Assembly (NCBI GenBank): GCA_016987375.1
Contig: PJRA01000263.1
Location: 1,248,169 to 1,312,168 of the forward strand
DNA: 64,000 nucleotides
DNA from: Brachionus koreanus
Lineage: Eukaryota; Rotifera; Eurotatoria; Ploima; Brachionidae
Direction: 5' to 3'
This document shows positions 12,008 to 25,695 of the stretch, one piece after another. The notes under the pieces are model-generated. The model worked only from the letters and a program-made list of their open reading frames with translations. It was not told where the DNA came from and did no database searches. Position 1 is the stretch's first letter, and each line of letters starts with the position of its first letter. The translations under genes and the position numbers were made by a program.

Positions 12008-15000
12008 CATCAACATTCATCTCGGTTAGATTTTGGAATATTTTGGGACAATGACGCATTAATCAAAATAGATTCTGTGTTTGATACCATTTATTTATTC
12101 ATTTTGTATCAAGAAAAAATGTCCAATATTCAATGTTTAGCATTTAACAATTTATTCTTCTAATATCTTTTATCTGGTAGAATCGATAAATAATCAATTA
12201 AATGGAAAAGCTTTTGATAAAATTATTTTTAAAAAATATTTGATCTGAGTTAATTCACACAAGTTAAAATAAGTTAATAAGTCTGATATTTGAAAAAGAC
12301 AGTTAGATTATGTGTTACAGTTTTGAACATAAATTTTTATGTCTTAATTAATTAAATTTACTTAAATATTAATAGAAATGTTGTTATCAAGCAATCAAAA
12401 ACGAGTAAATGCATGATTTATTTTTTCATTTTATTTTGTTGATTTGCAATTTTTGTCAATTTCTCAAAGTCAAAGCTACTTAAAAAATATTTTTATGCAG
12501 GTAGTTAAACGTGTTTTATATGTCTGAATAATATCATAAAGCTCAGGAATTACGTTAAGAATATAATTTAAGCTAAGCAAATAAATATAAAATTGAAAAA
12601 GATATAATTTTTTTAATTAATTTATTTCCCTAGGGAGACATGGTATTAATATTTTTCTCAAAATTGAGTTGATACTTTGCTACGACTGAGATAAATTAGC
12701 TAAAAATAGGCCAGCATCGCGCTTTTTATGTGCAGCTAGCTAATTTTGCCATACTTTGCAAATAATTTCAATAATTGGAAAATTAAATTCAGCAAGACAT
12801 ATGTTTTAATCCAAACTAAAAATATTAAAATGAGAAAAATAAATCTTGCTGTCATTGAAAACAATTATATTGGTTCAAAGACTAGCGTAAAATTCAATCA
12901 TCAAAAAGAGCGCAAGATTTAGAAAAATTTAAAAAAGATTATTTTTTTAATTGATTTTATATATCTGTTTGATAAAGTGTCTGGATTAGAGATTTAAAAT
13001 GAGGCACTAAGGAAAATCCCAAAGGTTGAATTTAAGAGAAACATTTTTTTTTAAATTTATTTAAAATATATAAGGAATCTTAATGTACATTTCCCTTAAC
13101 TCTCAACCTTTTTTTTCTTAACAAAAATTTCCGACCAGTTTTAATCAGAAAAAAAACTAAAATTTCCTTTAAAATCGTGTTTATTTAGGTAGTCTTTTTT
13201 ATTTTAATTAACTTATTGCATCAGATATCCTGTGATGCAAAAGGTTTCTTATTGAAAGTTTTTCATTTGAAAATTGTCTATGAATGTTAATTTTTCATTT
13301 TTGCAATTTAAGGTGTGTCAAAGCTGAACTAACAAACAAGAAAATTAATTTTTTCGTAAACATTTTTGAAAAAAATTGTGTATGATTTTTATTTCTAATT
13401 CGGATTTCTTATTTATTTAAAAATTTTCTAAAATGAATTTAATTTTTGATTTTTAAAACAAACTAGAGCAAATTTTAATGAAAGAATTATTATCAAAACC
13501 ATAATCCCATTACATTTTACTATAATTCAAACGTAAGTAAACAATTAGAAAACTGCTTTAACTCTATGCTATCTAAAGAGTAGTCTATTAATTTCAATAA
13601 GTCTTTGCTTACCTAACTAAGAAGCATCTAAAGACAATTAGCTTTTTTTATACTGCTTAATTTTTATATATTGAAGTTAAGATGAAATTTTTAAATTTTA
13701 ATGTATTGTTGGCCTTTAAATTTAAACTAGTATTCGAGCAGAAAGATAGGATAAATTTAATTTTATTAAGAACACTTATAATTTTGTTTCGTTGCCTTAA
13801 AATTAAAATATTTTTTTAACTAGCTTAAGAAAATTTTTTTTAAATTAAAATTTTTCTTATCTCTACGTAGTTTTTTTTCTCATTACATGCATGTTTTTGA
13901 GCCTCTCTTTTTTGATAAAAAGCAGAAAGATTTATTGCTTATTTAATTGATTAGATTTATTAAAATTTCAATTTTCAAAACCAAGAATTGATTAATGAAA
14001 AATTTTAAATTATTTGTTAGATTTTACACATTTCATCGTTAAACTAATGCCTTCCGAAGCTTTAATTTTTTTTTATTGTCCAAGTAGAAAAATAACAAAT
14101 AAGCTTTTTTTTCATAAAATTCGATTAAATTTATTTTTTAATGTGGGCTCAGTAGGGAAAAAACACATGATTCCTAAAAAGGAAAAAGTTTATTAAAAAC
14201 ATCATAAGTTCGATTTTGCTCTTTTTCTTAAACTCTTTGTTTAGTTTTTTTTTTGAAAAAAAAATCTAAAATTTTTGTTTTTAATTAGATTAAAAATAAA
14301 GTTCATCTAGTTTGAACAATATCAAATTAACTTTTTTAGACTTGGACATTTTTATTAATCAAATAATTTTTTTTGGATCAAGCATTTTAATTGAATTATT
14401 CAAAGCCTAACAAACATTTATTCAAACAAAAAAGCATATGGTTTAAAAACGCTTTACACGGTCCTTGGTGCTAAATGATTACAACATACGTAATTTCATT
14501 TAAGTAGTACTAAAAAGGTATTAAAAACTACTCCAAAGAGAAAGCTCTTGAAAGTGTAATTTACTCAATGTTAGGATTTTAAGATAACTAATTTGCAAAA
14601 AAATAAAATCAGGAGCATTTAAAAGGCCAAATATTGATTAAAATATGAAATATATTTATTCAAGGCACTTCGATTACTAAATAAATCATAAAATGATGCT
14701 ATCGTTTTTGATAAGCAAAAAAGTAAAAAAGTATCTAGATTTTAGCTTAAGCAAAGCTTTGTTTTAGTTTACCATTTAAAATTTAAACCCTGATTTTTCA
14801 ACATGGTAAAAATATAGATATATTTTTCTTAAACAAAATAAAAAAAAAGGGTTTTTTTAATTTTATATTTTTTTCAAAATTTAAAATTACTAATTTTGTG
14901 AAAAAAATTTAAAGTGAAAACAAATTAAAAATTTAATCAGAAAATTAATTTTCTTCTCAAGTGTTGCATTCAAATGTGAATTTAATATTAGTCAGAAAAT

Positions 15001-18000
15001 TTAAATGATGATTAAAAAATTTAGAAGACTGGTAACAGATATTAGATGGATGATTGAATTAGTAAATTACTGATTTAATAGTTATTTTATTAAAAAATAT
15101 GGAAATAAATTTAGAAAAAAAACTGTTTAACCATGCCACAATTATTTAGAGATTTTTTCAAAGTCAAAATTTAAAAAATTCTTTTGTTAAAATATTATTT
15201 AACAATGGTTTTCAAGCAAGTAAATTCTTTTCACTTCCTACCTTTTATTCATATAAGTAAATTGAAAAAAAATTTTTTTTTTCACTTGTTATTTAAATTG
15301 ATAATTGATTTTGAAAAACTAATTTGTTCAATTTATTTAATAGTTATGTTTAATTTTAATTTTTCTTTATTCTAAAATATTTTTTATATAATCATTATCC
15401 AAAAATAAAAAAGAATAGAAATTACGTTTTTGATAATTTTTTTAATTGAAAAGACGTTTTAATTTTTTCTGAATATTTTAGATATCCTTAGCTGAATAAG
15501 ATAATAAAAAGTTAGAATATGTTCTGATGGTAATTTTTTTAATTTTGAATTTTAAAAATTCTATTAAAGACTAAATTGATTAGGTTTAAATCAACATAAG
15601 TTAATTAAAACAAATAGTAGTCCATAATTGTAAAATTTGAATAATCATGATAGTTTAATCATTAGGTAAAACCAGACTTTGAATTTTTTTTAAATTTTGC
15701 CGAAGTCTGCTATTTATAATAGATAATATGAATAATAGATTTCAATCTCTCAAAATTTTTTTTTAGAAAAAAATTTAAATTTCTTATAAAAATAAACTTT
15801 TAAATAAAAATGTAAAAAAGAAAGTAAAAAAAAATTCGTCAATTTTTTTTTCTCTTGTAAAATCAAAAAACCAAATTTTAATTTTTTTCAATTAAGCTTT
15901 TAGTGTTTAAAAAATACTTACCTTCAATTGTGAGTAAATTTTTATTCGAAAATACATCATGCAACAACTATAAAATTATAATTCTAACTTAAATAATAAG
16001 CTATTTATAAAAATCGGATAAATTTGTCTTAGCTAACTCAATCTTAATAGTTAAATATCGAAAGCCTTATTATAAATTCTTTTTAGAAATCCAAGTTTGT
16101 CTTAATTAGAAAATTTTTGAATTTATCTAATGATACTTTTAGGATATATGTGCTTTCCGTTGAGATATAGATAATAATTGTAAAAACAAACTTATTTTTT
16201 CAATTCTCTCAACTAAATTTTGTTTGCAGTTTGATAATTTTATCAGCATTGGTATTTTTGTTTATTCATGAATGTTTTCAATAAGCAAAAATGTGTTCAG
16301 CCATCTTTTGATTTGAAAGCAATTTTTTTTTTGCTTAATTAAAAAGACTTTTAAAATGAGCAAAAATCAATCGTATTTAATTTTTTTTCTTAAACACTTC
16401 AAGTGTTGACAATTTTATTCATTTGTTCAAAATTGTCTGTTACTTAATTATTTGAAAAAGCCATTAATTAAAAAAAATTCATTTCTCTGTTTAATTACAG
16501 TTTATTTATTTAATCGGCAATCATTTTAAAGCTTAAATGCATAACAAAGCTTTGCTAGCTCAGAATAGAATAATTATAAAGCTAAAAAATTCAAGTAATT
16601 AAAGATATTAATCCTTATTGTAAGGGCTATAAAAATTTACGAACATAAAATTTCTGGTTTTTTTATAAGTCTCGTTAGGAAAAAAGCATTACAAAATAAC
16701 TTATTAAAAAAATAAGAAAACAATTTTTGACATCGTTCTGATTGATATAAGGCAATTGTATCCTGAAATATTTATTTTAGTAAAATTTTGTGCTTTGGTA
16801 TCAATCTAATTTGAATCAATTAATTTAGTTTCTTTTATTAATATTATTCATTTTTTTATTATTTACTCATTTTTTTTAACTAAATAAATTAAATCAACTT
16901 TGTTGACTGATGGAATTTTTCTTAATCTGTTTCCTCAATTTTAATCTTTGTTATTTTAAAAGGCTTTAGGCATTTAATTATTTGATTAGGTTATGAGCCT
17001 ACTAATACATTTAAAAATCAAGCAAATAACTTTTAAAAATTACAGTGGTAAAAATTTGGTCGTTTAAAAAGATAATAATAATTTTATATATTTTAGAAAA
17101 AAATTTTTTTGCTACTGAAATTGATTCTGAAACAAAATAGAACGATGTCAAAAACTATTTTCATATTTTTTTATCTTTTAATTTATTTAAATTCTATTTT
17201 AAGAAAATTTAATATGCTCCTAACAATTTTCCAGGTCATACAAGTCTAGTTTTATTTTTAGCCATCAAGTAAGTCGATCTAAAATTAGAGATTTTTGATT
17301 GTAGCTTGCAGTTTAAAGAATATTATTAGTTAAGTATTTCTTTCAGCAGTTAAATCTATAAGGACTTACGCCTCTTAAAAATTGCTTCGAGAAACAATTA
17401 ATAAAATGAATTTTAGTAATTAATATATTGAACAATTTAAAATAAATGCGTCCCTTACTTTGACTGATATGATTTATGTTATTATCATCTAAAATATTCA
17501 TTATAAGCTCTTGATTTAATTATTTAAATATCTTTTTAGTAAAAAATTGAAACAAAAAATGTAATCATAGAATTTTTTTAATGTTTTTATCAATTATTTT
17601 AATCTGATAAGTGTTGTGTGAAAAATTATATAAATTTAAAAATCAAATAAAATGATTAAACAAATTTATAGATCTCAGTAAGATTTAGGACAAATGACAA
17701 ATCTCTCTCAGGAACCAAATATTGTTCAAATTTACGTAAATATATGGAAATATTCAAATTAATTAGAATAATTGTTTTACTAGAATTTTTCATCTTTTTA
17801 AAAAATTAAGTTAATTAAGTAATTGTGAATATAATTAAAATAGTAGTAAGTTCGTAAATAGTCTGTTGAATTTAAGTAATAACTAATAACTAGTTTACTA
17901 AAAAGGTCATAATCCTTTATCGTCTTACAGCTTTATATCGAATTTGAACAGCATAGGCCTAAGCAACAAAGAAGATTTATTAGATTATTTATTAGTTTAA

Positions 18001-21000
18001 AAAAATGGATAAACCCTGATTTTTATTAGTTGATTAAATTTCTAAATATTTTGCCATAATTCAATAAAAATAAAAATTTTACATTTATCTAAAATTTTAT
18101 TATTTAGATTATGTCTGATTTCTAAAAGGTGTTTGAATGATAATTAATCAAATTCCAAGCCTAGGAAAAGGAAGAGACGGCTGAGATTAAGAGCTAGAAT
18201 TACACTTAGCAATGATTAACTAGTTTTTAACTAGAATGAATTTGATTGATTTTGGTATTTTTGAAATCACAAAAGTTGAAAAGTAAATTTCTAAACTCTA
18301 ATTCAAAATTATGTCGAGATAAAATGTTATCTTTAAAATAAAATAGAAAACATTCGGCAAATTAATTGTTCCTAAGGCAATTTAAATACTTCTAGGCAAA
18401 ATATTTCTAAATGAACTTTTTTTAACTATTTGTTCCATAAATATCAACTGTCAATGTCAAATTTTAGATTCAAGTGGTTCACCAGACACTTCGTTTTAAT
18501 GATTTCTATTAACATATGAAAAGACCATGCAAACAAAAACATTTTTTTAAAGTTTTTTCAAAGGAAATTTTAAAAAAATGTCATATTGTTCGAAAAAAAC
18601 AAAGAATTAATTTATTTTTTGTCTAAATACATTCAGTTTTATTGTTAATTATTATCGTGAATTTTAAAATATCGAAGCCAGTTTTTTTGCTAAAATAGAT
18701 TCTTTATTGTAAAAATATTAATAAAAATTAGTTTTTATTTTATATGTTAAATAAGCCTATTTAAAATTTGAAATAAAATGTCTTCTACAAAAGATAATAA
18801 ATTTTTCGAGATTTTTAAAAGTCAACTATATCTTAAAAATAGATGTCCCTCTTATAAATTAAATCAGCATATGCACAGAGGAAACAGCAACATGAAATTT
18901 TTTTTCGAGAGGTCTGATCTATTTCAACATTTTTTAGATCATAACAGTTAATGTATAAATGTAAAAAAAAATTTTCAATAAGGTAAAAAATATGATTTTT
19001 GATAGAAAATATCAACCCTTTTTTAACAATTAAATAGGTTTATAAATTAAACAAAGCCAAAAAAAGAGAATTTATTCTCCGATTCAGTCGAAGTTTTTCT
19101 AATTAATTTTAATAATCAAATAAATATGGATCTACTGTAGTTAATATTTTGAGCAATGAGAGTTTCAAAATTTAATCTGATTAAAATTAGTTCTTATTTT
19201 GTTTCTTTTTTTTCCGGTTGACTTAGGAATTAAGATTAAATTTAATTTTTTTTGTCTACTTTAATTTAAGCACATTTTTCCATCATAAATATATTTTTGG
19301 AGTAATTTAGTTTATTTTTATAATTATGAAGTATATTTAAATATAAAATTGCTAAAAAATTTATTTTTAAAGCTAATTAGAAATTTTTAAATAAAAAGAT
19401 AAGTAAAATTGAGCTGAATTTTGAGAATCTTTTTAAAATTTTATGTTACCAAAGAGAAATTAACTGGCTGCCCAAATAGTTGCCCGAGTATTAATTCAGA
19501 AACCAATATCATACAATAAAAATATAGTAAGATTTCATACATTAATACTTTTAGATTTTAGACATAATTATAATCTAACATAAAAGCTCATTTGGATATT
19601 TATTTGAAAAATTTCTCTATATAAATTCGTTATGATATTTTCCACTATTTCAAAAAAATCTCAATTTAAAGCTTTTTGATATATAACAATAATACATAAC
19701 TATAACAAGTGCTAAAGATTTTAAATGTATTGAGAATGTAAAAATAAGAGCCTCAATGCTTGTATTCGTAACTACCCTTAGTTAAAGAAGAGAAAGTGGC
19801 AATTTAATCCAATTTAATCTTCTAAAGTGATATAAATCAATTTTATTTTTAAAATAGGATAATAAAAATTTATTAACAATGAACTCTTCTATTTTGATGT
19901 ATGAACTTCTGTAAAAAGTTGTTTATTTTAGTTCCTTAGTAGTTTAGAACTTGTATTGTCAATGAGAAAAAAAATCAAAAAATTTTCTTAAATAAAAAAT
20001 TTTTGGTTCTTTTAGGTTATTTCAGTTTTTTTTTTAAATTTTGGTTCTCAAATCATTAACGGGGTTACACCCCAGTTTAAGGCCTCGAATGAATTAATTG
20101 AAAAGAGATGCCTTAAATATTTTTTATTAAATTTTCAAGAAAAAAAAACCTTTTAAAATAAAAAAAACTAAAGAAAAATAGGTGAAAGAAAGTTAAATGT
20201 AACTCAAAGACACAAAAAGATCTATAGAGAAAAAAGATCTAAGTTTTAAGTAAAAAAATCATTAAAATATATCATTAATATTCCATCTTCGTCTTTTTAA
20301 ATAAAATTTTCTTTTTAAATAAAAGTTTTGAGCTATGAGAAAAAAAGATCCAAAGATTACTAAAAAGTTCATTGTCTATGTCTATGTTTAGAAGGCAAAA
20401 AAGAAAGGTAAATTTCAGAACAAGTTCAAATTTCATATTTGATTCACCTAAAAAATTGATAAAATTTTAATGAAACAAGCTAAATTTTCATAGATGAGGT
20501 TAAATAGGTTGATTATTTTAGAAAAATACGTTAATTAGAAATTATTTATAAATATTACAATAATATTTAAGTTAAAATTTCGTCTTCAAATAATTTGTTT
20601 CCTCTTTTTTATATTGATTTTTATTAAATTTTGCAATTCAACAATATTTGATAAGCATTATAATTAAAAATTTAACTTCTATTATCATTAAAAATAATAA
20701 TTCTTTGTTTTAATTACTTCATGCTATTCAAAATAGAGTATAATGCTGAGAATTAGAATAATTTCTATTTTTGGGACTGATTCTTCATTCAAATTGTATA
20801 TTTATTTTCATGTTGCTATCACTTAGAAAATTTCAAAATTCTAAAAAAAAGAAACTATTGTAAAAATATTTTATTGATTTTGCAGACAAGTTTTTTTTAT
20901 CGAATCGGTGTTTTGTTTATTAGCCAAGCTAAATTGTAATTAATCATTTAAAAAAAAAGAATTGAAATAAATAATTTTTAGATTATTTAAATCTTTAAAA

Positions 21001-22495
21001 GATAAATGGTTTTGATGGATTTGAGTCTTTTCAAAATTAATTATTTTTCAACAATTATATGTTTTGAAATTTGATGAGTATTTATTCGAATATGACACGC
21101 TCAAAGCGTGTCTAAATTACACTCAGCAGTCAGCCCGTTAGCTAATATCGAGTTTATAATTACCAATCGAAATTACAATTGCATAAAACATGCTTCTCTT
21201 ATCACGTATTTATAAATTCTAATTTATTTTGACTAAAACAAAGCTTGATGATGATGTTTGGCAACGCAATTTATTTCATTAAGATTTATCTTGAAATGTG
21301 ACTTGAACGAGTTTTAACCAAGTGGATACAGGAAATTGATTTTCAATCAAAATAGAGTTTTTCAATCAAAACTTTGTTTTACATTAAATATCATTTTAAG
21401 CTTACTGCATAAAGCTGTTTTGTAACAAGCCTACCTTATTGTTTGAATACATTTTATTTGTGATTTTCATTAAATTTTAGGCAATTTCATTAAATGAAAA
21501 AAATTAATTCTTCTTCGGATATTATTTTATTAAACTGATATTTAAAGATAATCTTCAAATCAGACTAAGTTTTTAAATATTTATTGAATTTTTTATTCAA
21601 TTAATAATTATAATTTTAAAGATTGTTTTTAAAAATTAAATAATTTTTTGAGTATTCAAAATAATTTATTGATTTTTGAAATCAAACAGAAACAATTTTT
21701 AAAATTATTTATATAAAAAGGAGTTTTTTTTTTTTGAAAGTTGAGTAGCTTAAATTAATAATTAGTTCTATTTTTAAATTTTTTGTTTATTTATGTGGTA
21801 AAATTTTAAATCAAAGATGTCAAATTGACAGAACTTAATCACAAAAGCAGAATGATTGAGTAGACTTGATTTTTTTTGTCTTTAAGAATATGATGAATTT
21901 ACTAAATGACTCTCAGGGAGTTTTGTGATTTACCTAGAAAAATTTTTAATGGATTATTTAATTTTTGGGAATTTTGAAAATTCTTAAGCGATCCAAGCCA
22001 GATTTGACAATAATAAAGGACAATTATAAACCATGTATATCATTTATTAATTGATCTATATTTATTTATAATTCCCTTAAACAAATATATCATGCTTTGA
22101 CGATTTCTGATATGCTCAAGAATGTGCTTTATTAATGTTTTTAAAATTTAAATGAAATTACATTTTAATCATCTAAAAAATAACTAGACAAAAGTGAAAA
22201 TTCAATAAATATAAAGCAACTTATTAAATCTTTTTTGAATTATGCCAACATATTTCTTTCTGAAAGGCTGCTAAATTTATCATTTTCAATTAGCTTCATT
22301 TTTATAGATGATTTAATTCAAGAAATTTTTCAATTTTTATATTGCAAAATGTTTTACTTTAAGAATTAAATAGAGGATATAAAAAATATAAAATATATTG
22401 TTTTTAAGCTTTGTATCATAATATTTTTTTCATGTTGGGTCACCAAAGTCGTATCTCCTTCTTGCACCAATCTTGTATACTTTCCTCAGTTTAAC
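12008..22495. other. Gene desert of about 10.5 kb
   Basis: No recognisable gene, RNA gene or intact element. Open frames here (e.g. 14014, 15184, 18833) are short and made of Phe/Lys/Ile/Asn from A/T runs. Two GC-rich hairpins stand out: a 5-bp stem at 20061-20073 (GGGGT/ACCCC) and an 8-bp perfect stem with a 3-nt loop at 21094-21112 (GACACGCT/AGCGTGTC). Unrecognised introns or non-coding RNAs cannot be excluded. Confidence 0.5.
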
Positions 22496-22499
22496 TTTT

Positions 22500-22605
22500 T
22501 ACCTACCCCTAGTGGACAATAATCACAATATTTATGTCTGCTCTTTTAAAGACTTTGGTGCTTTCACCTCCTATTAATCATTATATGATCAATTTGGTCT
22601 ATAGT
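22500..22605 (-). mobile_element. RTE-type retrotransposon relic, end of endonuclease domain
   Basis: The minus strand reads IDQIDHIMINRR, matching the Asn-Gln-Ile-Asp-His-(V/I)-(L/M)-Ile core at the end of RTE/craniofacial-development-protein-2-like AP endonuclease domains. It continues in a shifted frame as a Val-Phe-Lys-Arg-Ala-Asp segment. Stops and frameshifts show it is dead. The surrounding 22.44-22.65 kb is less AT-rich and probably belongs to the same relic. Confidence 0.6.
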
Positions 22606-22659
22606 TTTATTATTGAATTTTGAGGCTTCTTAATCTGATTAGAAAAAATTAAACACGTT

Positions 22660-24035
22660 TCAAATTACATTTCTGAGGAAATTCCTAAGAATAGAAAAAA
22701 TAACTAGACACAATAAAGTACAAACAAATGAGTCAATGTATAAAAAATAAAAAAGACTGTAGTGGCTCAGACGTAATTTTTTCAATGGACTCTTCAAAGA
22801 TGACGAAAGGCAGACCGATATGCAGTTATATGGAGTTTGACAGTCACGCAATATTTCAAGTAGGTAAATTCAGAGCTTAGAACTAGAAATTTCGGCTAAG
22901 TATTATAATTTTTATATCCAAACTAGCAGGATCTCCTGACATTGAAGACACTGAGGTATCTAAAACTATAATGGAAATTTTGTTAAAAAGTTAAGATTTC
23001 AAAAACTAATTTTACTGTTTTCATTTATTATTGTGAGTACAAGAAATTTTAAACTTCTTGATCACTGTTACTTGCAAATGATTAAAAATTTTAAAAAGGA
23101 AGATAAATTGAAAAATTTAATTTTTAAAAATATGGTTTAAATTGATTTAATTTTATTTTATTAATTTTAACAAAAAAAATTAAAACAAAAGGTTATTTTT
23201 TTTAAGCAATTTTTGAATGATGAATTAAATTTAGTAGATTTTTTAAAATCATTCATCATAATGATGTTTGATCTAAAATAAATAGTTTTCAGCCTAAAGA
23301 AAGTTTTTTTTTGAAAAAAATATTTTTAACTTTATGAATTTTTTAAAAAGTGAGATTAACTTGAAGATATATTATTCAATAGTCATATAGTAACAATAAA
23401 AAAAGCTATATTAAAATAATCATCAAAGAAAATCTATATTGGAAACTAATTATCTGTGGTTTTATATTTGAGATTGCGAGAAAAAATTTATAAATATTCA
23501 ATTTTTGTTTCATAATTTTGGAAAAACAATCTTAAATTTCAAAAAATACATTCGTAAAATTACAGATAATTATGGCACAAGATACGTCAAATTAAAACAA
23601 ATCTATTAAAAAAAAGGTTTATTCTTATTTAATCAAGACAAATTTATTGTAATAAGCTTTAGATTTTTCAGTATTCTATTAATACAATTGTAGCTATTAC
23701 TCTTTTTTACTCCTTTTTCCTTTTGTAAAAATTCAAAAATTTTCAAAATTGAGGGTTTAAACGAAAGCGAAGGCTATTCGGACAAACCCAGGGGCATTCC
23801 CCACAATTATATATTTAATAAAAATAAAAATAAAAGACAAATTTATAAATTTAAGCACTCGAAAAAAAAACAAGAAATTAGATAAGTACTTAATTGACTT
23901 TTTTTAAATGACCTTCATATTAATTAAATAAACCATTTAAGAAAAGAAAACATAATATGAATAATAATTAGTAAAATTAAAATGAAATTTTTTTTTTATT
24001 TGAAAACACTAAAAAACTAAAAAAAGTTATTTATA
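22660..24035. other. Gene-free stretch
   Basis: No gene recognised. A GGGG-CATT-CCCC hairpin at 23791-23802 is followed by an A-rich tail of AATAAAAATAAAAATAAAAG type at about 23817-23840, which resembles the 3' end of a retrotransposon without a visible body. Confidence 0.4.
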
Positions 24036-25065
24036 ATCTCAGTTATTAGTCCTCTTTTATTTAGTATATACATAAAATATCCCTAAAAGAAATAAAGCAA
24101 ATAATGAATACTCTTTGCTTTTTGCAGATGATCTAGTTACATTCTACATTTATAACAAAAAAGGGAAGCTCGATAAAATGATAATTAAATTCACCAACGA
24201 ACTAAAACAATGGCTTTTTAAATGGAAAATGAAGATATCAGTTGAAAAGTCATGTTCTGTAATCTTTTCTAGGTACAAAAAAGAGAGTGAAAATCTTAAC
24301 TTAAAAATTTATGGAAACAGAATAGTCAGCCAAAAAGAAATCAAGATTATTGGCATTAAATTTGATTCCAAGTTAAACTTTAATATACTGGTAGACGAAT
24401 TTAAAGAACGCTACAATAAAAGGTTAAATATTATTAAGATATTGTCAAATAAAACATGGGACCTTAATCAAAAAACATTAGGAAACCTTTAGAAATCTTT
24501 AATCGGATCAATCGTAGACTATTCTTTTCCTTGCTTGAATTCATTTTCAGAAAAAAATATCAAAAAATTACAAGCAATTCAGAATACAGTTGTAAGATCT
24601 ATGCTTAGATTAAAATATAATACTCCCTGCAATACAATGCATCACGAGGCTTATAACAAACTTAAATTACTTATAGTCTCAAATGGACTTGTTGAGTTGA
24701 GTGAGAGGTATGTTGGGACAGGACTAAATCATTCAATTCCATTAGTATCAGACTGGAATACAAAGAAAACGGTTTTAAATCAAGAAATATCAAATACCCG
24801 ACTCTATTGTGTAACTGCTACCTTATTATTTCTTCCTCTTTTCTTTAGTCATCAGATAATTAAGCATACATATCCTGTTACTACTTATTTCTTTTTATCT
24901 ATTTTTTAATATTTTCATATAATTTTTCTTTTTAAATTATGCTTACTACATTTTATTCAATTCTTATATTTTATTTTCATTTGATTTTATTTTGATTATA
25001 TATTTTTATTTTTAAATCTGAAGGAGCATTAGCTCAAAACAGAATAAAAATAAAAAAAAATAATT
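24036..25065 (+). mobile_element. CR1/Jockey-type non-LTR retrotransposon fragment, copy 1
   Basis: 5'-truncated element holding the end of the reverse transcriptase and the C-terminal region. SVISPLLFSIYI at about 24040 is followed by a frame slip, then FADDLVTFYIY (the FADD catalytic box) at about 24121. It stays in frame to 24909, apart from one TAG stop at 24490-24492. The C-terminal part contains the YSFPCLNSFSEKNIKKLQAIQN and HHEAYNKLKLL regions typical of the thumb and RNase H-less tail. The 3' end is a short GAGC/GCTC hairpin (25024-25035) and an A-rich tail. It is the same family as 37720-39015. TTATTTA occurs at both edges and may be a target duplication. Confidence 0.85.
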
Positions 25066-25161
25066 ATTTAGAATTAACTTTGTTGCTGAATTTTTTAATC
25101 TACTTTGGATTATAATAATTGTCTTTTGATATACCAAATGTAACATTGATTAGAAAAAAGT

Positions 25162-25347
25162 GTTTCTAAACAAGATAGACAGCTTGCTTAAGCACATGCT
25201 CTAGAACATGCCCTCCCTCAATATTTTCCTTTTTATTTATTTTTATCTATGAACTAACCTCAACGGCATGCTGATGAACTTTGGGCTAGAACATGCTCTA
25301 GAGCTACTTATGTATTGCTCTAGAAACTGTCTACTTTGTTTAGAAAC
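25162..25347. mobile_element. MITE-like element with about 21-bp inverted ends
   Basis: The left end GTTTCTAAACAAGATAGACAG and the reverse complement of the right end differ at only two positions. Inside, CTAGAACATGCYC-type motifs recur in both orientations. No open frame fits. Clear target-site duplications were not found, so the superfamily is undecided. Confidence 0.5.
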
Positions 25348-25450
25348 GTACTGTAAATCTTTATATCAATATTAGAAGCTTTTAGTTATGTTTACTTCAT
25401 TCCAATATTATTGAAAATTAAAGACAAGCAAATAATTCATTTATAGAAAT

Positions 25451-25687
25451 TAGTGTTGGAATCCGTAGACACGGTCACTAAACCGTTCTAAAATTTTTTT
25501 GGTCGCAACTGTATTCGTCAAATTCGGGCAACTAAGATGAGGGCGGTCATTTGATCGGTCTCTTTTTCAGATCGCGATAAATACGGCCGACTATTTTGCG
25601 GGAGGTCATGTGGTCATTCCAAAACGGGCTAAATTTTTGTTCAAAAAATCTTTAAATTTAATAATTATTTAATTTAATCCAACACTA
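25451..25687. mobile_element. hAT-like MITE, 237 bp
   Basis: Terminal inverted repeats TAGTGTTGGA are perfect over 10 bp. Flanks are ATAGAAAT (25443-25450) and ATAAAAAT (25688-25695), an 8-bp target duplication with one mismatch. A TAGTG start and 8-bp duplications are hAT hallmarks. The interior is GC-rich for this region and carries several CGGTC motifs in both orientations, possibly subterminal transposase sites. It is non-coding. Confidence 0.65.
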
Positions 25688-25695
25688 ATAAAAAT

